Below, one piece after another: positions 55,501 to 64,000 of a stretch of DNA of 64,000 bases. The notes beneath the pieces are model-generated. The model was not told the origin of the DNA, searched no databases, and worked only from the letters and a program-made list of their open reading frames with translations. The DNA is from Branchiostoma floridae. Its lineage: Eukaryota > Chordata > Leptocardii > Amphioxiformes > Branchiostomatidae. Numbering within the stretch: the first letter of the stretch is position 1; each line of letters begins with the position of its first letter. Where the stretch lies: assembly GCF_000003815.2 (NCBI RefSeq), contig NC_049987.1, forward strand, positions 11,466,034 through 11,530,033. Reading direction: 5' to 3'. The translations under genes and the position numbers were made by a program.

Positions 55501-58500
55501 ATGTAACAGTATGGTTCCTGATATGAATACTAATTTAGCATTTCCCCATACAACAAGATGTCCTGACCTTCCTTTAGCATGATAGGCCCTGGGTTTTTAT
55601 CGTTGTCAATGTACATTATTCACCATCAACCTGATAGCTGGAGAAACTAGTGAGCTGTAAAGAATGCTAATGCCTCAAGTTCAAAGTACTGTTTAATGGA
55701 GGCAGAGCCTATTTCTACTACATCAAAATGTAGTGTCTGTATGTACCTTCATTTTCTTTTCACTGATGAATGACAGTAGATGCTATCTGAAATGTCTAAA
55801 TAGATATTGTATTATTCAGCAGTTATTGATTTAACTTCAATAACAAAAATCCTGGATGACTGATCTTGACAAACCTAATGTTTTTTGTAATCCTGAAGAT
55901 CCTACTGTACGTTGCATTTTCTGAAATAATGAGGGGAATTTGATATGTTTTTTTCCCTTTAGTAGCTACACTAGCACTGTTATGTATAAAGCAGAACTTA
56001 TAGTGAGGATTCCACTGTCTTTTACAGCTCTCACAACTGCAGCAGGTGTCTTTACCCTTCCCTTTGTCAGACTTATTGGACAAGATTATTCCTCATGACA
56101 TGAGCCAGGAAGATACCAAGTCAGCTCTACAGGCAGGGGTGGCAGTCCTGCAGGACAGCAGTGCCTGTATGAAGGCAGTCCTGTATCTAACAGACCATGC
56201 AGTCGGCATGGAAACAGGTTGGAATCAAATTTACATATTATTGATAATACTAGGTGGCATGTGACTCCATTTGTGCCATGTTGGATTACAGTATGTGTCT
56301 GTTTAAACCAAACCTGCTGCAGTAATCCAGTTATCTACCAACATGATTGCTAGGGGGATTCAAATTATAATTATTATGACATCAAAGAAAAGCCTCTGTA
56401 GACATTATTGATAATATCTAACAATAGTAACTTCTTTATGTTGTGCCCTGGGCCCTAGATATTCATTTCAAGATGTTGTTCCCAAATAGTACATGGCACA
56501 TGAAATATCATTGTTGATTTTTTCCTGGTTTGTAATAATTTCCATTATCACATTTTAATAAGTGTATATTTGCTTGATACTCTATCATTTTCAAAAAAAG
56601 TTCAGCAGGTTGGTATATAGGATACAGGAGAATTTGTTTCTGAAAAAGAATCCTCCTACATTGTACATCCAATGTTCTGTTATCACAATTGTTTTTTATT
56701 TTATGCTCATCTTATTCTTAATTTTGTTTCAGTACAAAATGTCCTGATGGGACTACCAGAAGACATCCAGATTTTCACGTACACCTTCAACCCCAGCATC
56801 AATCCCAGAATCCCCAAACACCTGGCCTGTGCCACCAATGGTTCATGGGAACCCATCACTGATGATGTTACCATGGTGACCAGACTGACAAGATATTATG
56901 GGATGCATCATCCTTTTAATTCAAGTGCAGCAAGATGGACCAGTATTGTTCCTGACAGGTATTACATGTTGGGAGTTTACTCTGTTACTTTGAGCAGTAG
57001 AAGAACTTTGTATCGTCTTGACAACTTTCCATGTGTCTGTTTTATGTTGCACTTAAGTCGAGTACAGAAGCCTCAATGATGATTATCACAATGTACTTTC
57101 TATTTAAGGTACTTCTTCAGTGACACACTACTAGGGATGTCAAGTGCGCTAACTGTAAATAGGAAAGCATGGATCTTTCTGTCATTGTACATACAATGTA
57201 CAATGTATATCCTTATCTTTTATGCTTATTGTTTGTGTCTTCTCCAGGTTATCAGCTGGTAACCTGTCATCACGTTGCTGTGCTGTGACACACCCGACAT
57301 TACATGACCCCCTGCGGAGTTTGTTCGGTGTCCTCTGTGTCGACTTATCTGTGAACAAACTACAGCAGGCTAGGGCTACTGATGTCAATGTAATTCTCAC
57401 AGCTTATAATTGAGAATATTGGAGATTTAGGAATTGTATCAGATCAGAGTATCATTATTGAATGACACTTGCATGTATATATTTTGCTTTAACTGGTCCA
57501 TGCTGTCTGTAAGTGTAACATTGACTTTAAATCATTATCTGCAGGTTTTAGAAAATAAAGCATCAGTGGGCTCAGCATGTCCTGTTCAAAAGTACAGTAA
57601 GGATGAACTTGAGCAACTGCGACCAGTGGAGTCCAAGTGTGGCCATTTAGAGGTGACCACAGGAGGGGAGCTGAGGGAGTTTATAGAGCGAGCTGTCAGG
57701 ACAACAGCAGGAGCACTAGAGACGGCTGCTCAGGTGAAGAACATATGTTATAGTTACCCTGACTGTATACAGGAAATGTCTGAAATAAATCTATAGATTG
57801 TCCAAAATTGAAAACACCTGTCCAGGTCATCTTTGCATTGCAAAAATGTTGCAAAAGTTGGTAATTGACTGGCAATGTTTCCATATCCCAATCTTTCCAT
57901 ATTTCCGTTTTGAAAGTCCTGCATGATCAAGGAATATTCAAAATAGATCTTCCATTGATGACTGATGAAATATTTCATGATTAATGAAATATGGCAAACT
58001 AGGAAGTAATGTGACTTTGCTGTTGGTTTCTTCCTAGTTATGATACACAATACATATATTGGTTGCTGCACGCTTTGTTACATTACTCTTCACCTCCAGC
58101 ATTACTGTTCCAGGTACCGGTAGTGAAGCTGCATCCTACAGAGAAATCTACATACTACCACAATAAATAAGTGTCACCTCTCTTAGCAAAAATTCCTGCA
58201 TCAACACACTACTTACCACTCCTGTACCAATAGTACACCAGGCATGGTACCTGACCAGCGGTACCACTAACACTCACCTCCAACATTGCTGTTTCAGGTA
58301 GTGAAGCTGCTTCCTACGTGTCCCTACATCAACACACAGTATAACCCCTGTACCAATAGTACACCAGGCATGATACCTCACCAGTGGTACCACTAACCTT
58401 CACTTCTAACATTGCTGTTCCAGGTAGTGAAGCTACTACCTACATGTCCCTACATCAACACACAGTACGACTCCTGTACCAATAGTACACCAGGCATGGT

Positions 58501-61500
58501 ACCTGACCAGTGGTACCACTAACCTTCACTTCTAACATTGCTGTTCCAGGTAGTGAAGCTGCTACCTACATGTCCCTACATCAACACACAGTATGACTCC
58601 TGTACCAATAGTACACCAGGCATGATACCTCACCAGTGGTACCACTAACCTTCACTTCTAACATTGCTGTTCCAGGTAGTGAAGCTGCTACCTACATGTC
58701 CCTACATCAACACACAGTATGACTCCTGTACCAATAGTACACCAGGCATGATACCTCACCAGTGGTACCACTAACACTCACCTCCAACATTGCTGTTCCA
58801 GGTAGTGAAGCTGCTACCTACATGTCCCTACATCAACACACAGTACGACTCCTGTACCAATAGTACACCAGGCATGGTACCTGACCAGTGGTACCACTAA
58901 CACTCACCTCCAACATTGCTGTTCCAGGTAGTGAAGCTGCTACCTACATGTCCCTACATCAACACACAGTACGACTCCTGTACCAATAGTACACCAGGCA
59001 TGGTACCTGACCAGTGGTACCACTAACACTCACCTCCAACATTGCTGTTCCAGGTAGTGAAGCTGCTACCTACATGTCCCTACATCAACACACAGTACGA
59101 CTCCTGTACTAACACCACGCCAGGCATGGTACCTGACCAGCGGTACCACCAGCCAGTCTCCAATGGTACCAGTAACATCCACCTGACCCCACAGGCCAGG
59201 GCACTCTACAGAAATAGATCAGACTCTGATCCATACAAGGTATGTTAGAGATGTTTATATCCTTTCTTATCAGTATCATAATTTTTATTCAATCTGTTGA
59301 TCAGGGATGATGGAATTATAATAGTTTCAAGCAAATAAGGGGGTTTAAGGCCTGGTCTGGAATCAAGAGATACTATACATACTGTTTGAAAATCTATCTG
59401 TCAGGAGATTTTGCAACTTGTATGAAATGCACATTCTCTCTTTTTTCATAGGTTAACATGTATTCATTGTTTTGAAAACTGTGTATTTAGGGATTTCAAG
59501 TCAAAAGACAGTGGTTTAGAAAATACAATTTAAGTTGTTTTAATTGTTTTAGATGTTCTGCATCATTACTCAGCAATTCAAACTCAGTCAGAAAATTTTC
59601 AATTTGGTTCCTATTTCATTTTGGTGGTGATGTTGACATGTGCACTATTGCTTAAGCTTGTCATGATTCTACATTGAAACAAACGGAAAATATTTTGCTG
59701 TATGTCCAGGCTCTGGTAGACTCGTTATGTGTGTCTAGTAGTGCTGAGATAGACTGGGTCTCAGTCTTCCAGCAGAACAGTGGAGCCAGGTGGCAGTTCT
59801 TCATTGATGGCCCAACAGGCTACACCAGGCTATATCCAAGTGTCAACGACCTTCCTGAGTCCTGTCAAGCAGGCAGTGGTGTTGACCCAAGGAGCCAGTC
59901 GGTAAGAGTGGCACTTTCTGTGGTGCTGAAATCTGTGCTTTTAGGAATTTCAGATGATCCCCTTCTAACGTATTGTAAATCAACAGTGAGCTTGTGTTTT
60001 GTTCATTATTCTTCTTAAAGAAATGTTCAGCTTTACTCTGACCCAAGAAGCCAGTCGGTAAGAGTGGCACTTTCTGTGGTGCTGAAATATGTGTTGCTTG
60101 GAATTTTAGACTATCCCCTCATATTCATAATTTATTGTAAAATAAAACAGTGAGCTTGAGTCTTGTTCATAATTTTCTGAAAAGAACCATGAACTATTTT
60201 CCAATTTGACACCATCTAATCTGGTGGCGGCTTGAAAGTACTGTTTTTCAGTCCATTCAAACAATTTCTCACAACTTTGGAGCAACCAAAGGATGTTTAG
60301 AAATGAGGCACATTTCGTAAGAAATCTGTGAAGGAAAAACAACTAAAATGCCTGCTGTTGGTTCTCTTAATGATGTATCCCTCTGTTTGTGGTGTATGCA
60401 GTGGTATGCAGGTATGACCTCACCAGCCAAGGATGTGGCCATCATAGTAGACCCAGCGGTAGACTACGGTCTGGACATCCTGAAGGCTGCAGCCAAACTG
60501 GCTGTCAACACCATCTCCAAGTACGACACAGGACAGCTGATTGTTGCTAGGCAACAGCTCCAAACTGATGGCTTTCAGCAGGTCAGTACTGGAGGATTCT
60601 AGTTGTTGCTTAGAAACCTGGCATTTTATTTTGTTGTTTGCACTCTGTCTCATTTTTCACTCATTCTCTTCACCCAATAAGTCTTTAGGTATCAGAGCAT
60701 TTCAGATCAAACACTATTTTACACCTATCTTTCCCTGTCAGTGTGTTTTGAAAAAAAATTAGATTGAAGCTGTTCAGGCAAAAAGTCAAATTTTTGTATG
60801 GGAAACTGCAGTTTAACTTTTCCAGAATGTCTTCTACCAATAGATAAACCTACAAGTTAATATCTCAGTATATTTCAGTATATGTATAATTGATAATATA
60901 TAATTCAGTATGCCAAATGTTGATTTTTAATGGCACCTTATGACATGTCATGTGTGCAGGGAACAGAGACCAACAGACAGACATGGCTCCAGGCTGTGGA
61001 CAGCATCATGTCACCAACACACAGCAGTACACAGGATCTCATCTCAGCCATCACAACCGCCATTGGTCACTTCAAAACCAAGCATCAACAGGAGGGCACC
61101 AAATGTTTCCCTGTGAGCATTACCATTGCCTTGCTATAGAAGTACAATTTGCTACTAATTACCTTCAAGTTGTTCAAATACAATTTAATCTCTACAACTT
61201 GATTTTAAAAAATGGAGATTTACTTCTATACCTTTTGAGTGACATCGACCAGTCTTCTTTAGCATCACTACAATGAATGACCTGGCAGAATAATTCAATA
61301 CAAGTACAGCTAACTAAAAAAACTGGTCGAACAATTCACTAACTCCTAAGGAGTGTATGCAAAATACTCAAATGTAAAGTTGTACCTTCAGGCTGATGAT
61401 CTTTTTGTCTCCTAGCTTGGTCCTGCCACTGAGTATTGTTTTGGTAGCAAAAATTCAGTAAAAAAATCTTATATTTCAGTTTCTTGAATTCTTGAAATTC

Positions 61501-63761
61501 TTGATCTAAAAAGGCCACACCCTCATTCCCAAATAAGCCAAACTGTGAAACAGATTTACAGGTTTTCACATCTTCTTCAGGTGCTGCTGTTGCTGACCAA
61601 TCGCCATCTCGACCTGGCTGTCCTACATGAAACAGCACGGGAGAACACACCACATCTCGGTGTCAGGGTCTTCACCTTCACATTTGGGCAGCTTGCTGAT
61701 GACCCGGTTGCTAAGCAACTGGCATGCGACCACAAAGGATCATGGGCCATGGTGAAGACTATGGAGGACCTGCATCAAATCAGGGAATATTATGGGATGT
61801 TGAGCCCAGGAGAGCATGTTGGGAACGTTCTTTGGAGTGAAGCATACAACTTTCAGTAAGATTTTATTTTACAGTCAAACTTACATGTTCTGTGAAAAGG
61901 ACAGTAAGAAAATGATCCTAGTAGGCATCTTAATGCATGGGCCAATAAGAAAAAGAAGCTAAGCAATCTCGTGGTCCTATTGCAGAGATGGTCACAGAGA
62001 TACATGTACAAGTCATGTAGATGTACATTTTTGCTAGTTCCAAGTTCTGAATTTTTCTTTGAAGATAATTTTGTCTTAAAAGTTTTTATTGACTTAAGAA
62101 AAAGTCATAAGGGAAGGAGTGAAGGAAGGACTTTCCATATGTCCCTAATAGTATGTACAATCCTTCTGTTCTTTTTACCCTGATTAGGTATGATGGAGAC
62201 GTCCGGGGCACCACAGGCTGCCTGCCTGTGTACAATGTGTCCAGTGAGTACCTGTCTCTGCTGGGACTCAGCTGTGTACATGTAGATGAGATAGACCTGC
62301 AGGGGCTCACAGATGGACAGGACGTAAGTTACATGTACCAAAGGGATAACCCATTTTTTTTTCTGAAGCGATTGGCTATGGTTTAAAAAAACTTGTATAC
62401 GTATCTAGGAAATGATAGGTTGATGTTTAAATATTGGACCGTTCATTTTTTTCATGTACGTCATACTTTGAAAAGCATATAATTTTTCCTTTTCATTTTA
62501 TTTTCAAAATACATTTAATGGATAAAAAAAGGAACATCGTCAAGTAATTTAGGACTGTACAAAATGTATTTGTATGAAATGTCTATATAGTACTTCAATA
62601 TTGAAATGTACAGCTCTCAGAATACTGTATTAGTACTGATACTAACTTACTGGTAATATGATGTGTGTTATGCAGAAGGGCGGTTATATATATATATATA
62701 TATATATATACCGGCTATAGATACAGATGATATTAATTCACAGCAACTATGATATTCGGGGGGAAATACTACCGGGGTATTTCATTTGGATTCAAAATTG
62801 ACTTGCTTATCCACAGATGTTTGCGGAGCTTACGGCCGCCTCCACCAAGCAGTGTCCAACTACTCCATTCGATGAGGAGGATATCCAGAAGCTGCGCAGT
62901 CCGGAGGCCAAGTGTCCGGCCAGGATCAGTCTTACGGCCACCGAGCTGAGGGGTCTGGCAGAGCAGGCGATCAGGCAGGCAGCTGAGGAGTATGAGATCG
63001 GATATGTGGTCAGTGCACTGAAATACACAATCACAGGTTCATTGTAAATGGGGAAATTCTGTAGAATATTGGAGTTTTCCTTAAGTTTGCACAACCAGGA
63101 CTCTCTCCTGCTTACATTTCTATGTCAGTGTACACATCAGACATTTTCAATGTCCTATGTTCTACCAACGTGATGAAAATATTATCGGAGGGAAATTCTG
63201 TGTTGGTAATGAAAAAGATTTGAATACCTGCAAGGGCACATGTTGATGATCTATTACACATCTGTCCATTATGATGACCTGGATTTGAAGAAAATATTCA
63301 TAGTAGAAAGTTGACTACTATACTATAGAAAAGATTTCTAATGGCGGGATTATCGCAATTATTCAGTTGACCAAGAAAAAGTGGCAACAATGGACAAGTG
63401 GTCACTTATGTCAAAAACATTATATTTCTTTATTAAAACCATACACGTTAAATATGTTGCAAAATTCTTTAGATAACAACCATAAAATTTGAATGTACCA
63501 AGTTTATATGAAATCTTGAACTGTCAATGAATTTGATAACAACTGTTTTATTATCCCTCTCAGGTGGCCCAGCAGACCCCAGATATCTGCCCCTTTACAG
63601 GTGACTTCTACGACACCTGTAAGAAGCTCCCCCAGGGTTTTCAGACAGTACTGCAGTTCCAGAGAGAGGTGTCCATGATGTCTCCTGCCTTCCACCTGCC
63701 CTACAGTGTGGATGTGACCGTTGGGGACCAGACAGGTCTTCAGGACTTTGTGGATAACCAC
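52570..63761 (+). CDS. VWA-Cache protein, CACHD1/alpha2-delta related (partial, continues past window)
   Basis: Probably an extracellular membrane-anchored protein of the family that modulates calcium channels; this role is inference. Exons: 52570-52968, 54317-54508, 55079-55237, 56028-56217, 56733-56958, 57248-57389, 57545-57733, 59054-59239, 59710-59901, 60402-60581, 60960-61112, 61581-61855, 62188-62323, 62817-63008, 63564-63761; 3009 nt, 1003 codons, open, no stop seen. The ATG at 52570 is preferred over an in-frame ATG at 52492 because it starts a signal peptide (MAELVRIAFHVSSYFLLIST). Family features: GVRWTRYLDTRTGLSRIFPG, then VSPQKDVVIVVDITMVTH (VWA start), VRVFTFTFG strands, and Cache-like SLFGVLCVDLSV. 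Exons 2-8 and 9-15 are two copies of the same module. The MIDAS DxSxS is missing in both VWA copies. Several NxS/T sites and paired cysteines fit secretion. The family call is moderately sure; the exact orthologue is unknown. Confidence 0.82.
53700..54330. repeat. Tandem duplication upstream of exon 2, split by a SINE
   Basis: Copy 1 (about 53716-53885) and copy 2 (about 53880-54004 plus 54283-54330) share CTTCTAGTTGTAATAAGTTT, ATTCTCAGCTGTCCATGATG and a CTTCTCC...CAG acceptor followed by CAGGATACCCT. Copy 1 therefore carries a decayed copy of the exon 2 acceptor and first codons; copy 2 has the working exon and is interrupted by the SINE. Confidence 0.65.
54005..54282 (-). mobile_element. 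5S rRNA-derived SINE (SINE3-type)
   Basis: On the minus strand the head reads GATCTCGGAAGTTAAGCAAC, then GGATAGTACTTGGATGGGGG and ACC, which is the internal control region of 5S rRNA (vertebrate-like GATCTCGGAAGCTAAGCAGG and GTTAGTACTTGGATGGGAGA). A body with GGGACGTAAAACGGGGGTCC and AGGTGCCTCGACCACATTAA follows, then a TTA/ATT tail (54005-54027). Located in intron 1 of the VWA-Cache gene. Confidence 0.88.
58100..59053 (+). repeat. 126-bp tandem array of partial exon-8 copies
   Basis: Exon 8's acceptor and first ~36 codons are repeated: acceptor-plus-one positions are 58298, 58424, 58550, 58676, 58802, 58928, then the real exon at 59054, all exactly 126 bp apart. A diverged older copy starts near 58120. 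Each copy translates as VVKLLPTCPYINTQYDSCTN and so on, but reaches TAA after QWYH, where the true exon reads QRYHQPVSNG. Confidence 0.95.
59876..60200 (+). repeat. Tandem duplication of the exon 9 donor end
   Basis: GACCCAAGGAGCCAGTCGGT with about 125 downstream bases recurs at 60039 as GACCCAAGAAGCCAGTCGGT, spacing about 163 bp. The first copy is in frame with exon 9; the second is a spare exon end plus donor inside the intron. Confidence 0.8.
62685..62710. repeat. (TA)n microsatellite
   Basis: Thirteen TA units in intron 13 of the VWA-Cache gene, beside an AT-poor CCGGC. Confidence 0.9.
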
Positions 63762-64000
63762 GTAATTCACTTTTTTTGAGACTGTAGTGTGTTTTTTTTT
63801 TTCTGAGTTGATTAGAAAAAAGGAGGTTTTACTATGTTTTGAATTCACAAATAGAAAACAAGTGTGTAGTACAGTAATGATATGAAGTAGACATATTTGC
63901 TGTGTCATGAATTTGTGGTGATAAGTTCATGGCAAAAATATTCAAAGTAAAATAACAGTGGCTGTTGTACATTTTTTACTACAGCTCAGGTCATTTTATC

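Noticed and set aside
58298-59053. Upstream exon-8 copies as real coding exons
   Set aside because: Each copy meets TAA after QWYH and lacks a donor site, so none can be an internal exon. Listed as a repeat array.

Overview
This is an intron-rich, repeat-rich eukaryotic window. The organism is most likely an amphioxus (Branchiostoma) or a related invertebrate deuterostome. The reasons are vertebrate-like coding exons, small to medium GT-AG introns, many short inverted-repeat elements and a 5S-derived SINE. The species is an inference; the gene identities rest on exon translations that I spliced by hand.

Four protein genes are supported. (1) A SENP6/SENP7-type SUMO protease is on the minus strand, with 23 coding exons from 29372 down to 6860 (1457 codons, open throughout). 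(2) UTP14, a small-subunit processome protein, is on the plus strand, with 13 exons from 36951 to 43927 (797 codons). (3) RARS2, mitochondrial arginyl-tRNA synthetase, is on the minus strand, with 18 exons from 52399 down to 44605 (576 codons). (4) A secreted or membrane VWA-Cache protein related to CACHD1 and alpha2-delta is on the plus strand from 52570 and runs off the right edge (15 exons seen, 1003 codons). Gene order is SENP6 head-to-head with UTP14, UTP14 tail-to-tail with RARS2, and RARS2 head-to-head with the VWA-Cache gene across a 170-base gap.

Region by region: 1-6859 is the 3' side of SENP6 with no recognisable gene. 6860-19568 holds SENP6 exons 23 to 2 and three copies of one inverted-repeat family. 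19754-28643 is a young 8.9-kb LTR retrotransposon inside SENP6 intron 1, with near-identical LTRs and no intact gag or pol. 29373-36950 is the divergent SENP6/UTP14 intergenic region. It contains a 3.3-kb array of about 60 copies of a 51-bp unit. The array reverses direction near 33570 and has a 124-base N gap. 36951-52399 carries UTP14 and RARS2. 52570-64000 carries the VWA-Cache gene, which has an internal seven-exon duplication and several tandem copies of exon edges with their splice sites.

The most unusual structures are the 51-bp array, in which each unit reads as a 21-nt exon-like core between a good 3' splice site and a good 5' splice site; the 126-bp array of partial exon-8 copies, each with its own acceptor and an in-frame stop; the internally gutted LTR element; and the 5S rRNA-headed SINE. 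The SUMO protease, the ribosome-biogenesis factor and the mitochondrial synthetase are housekeeping genes, and no functional operon-like link between them is implied.
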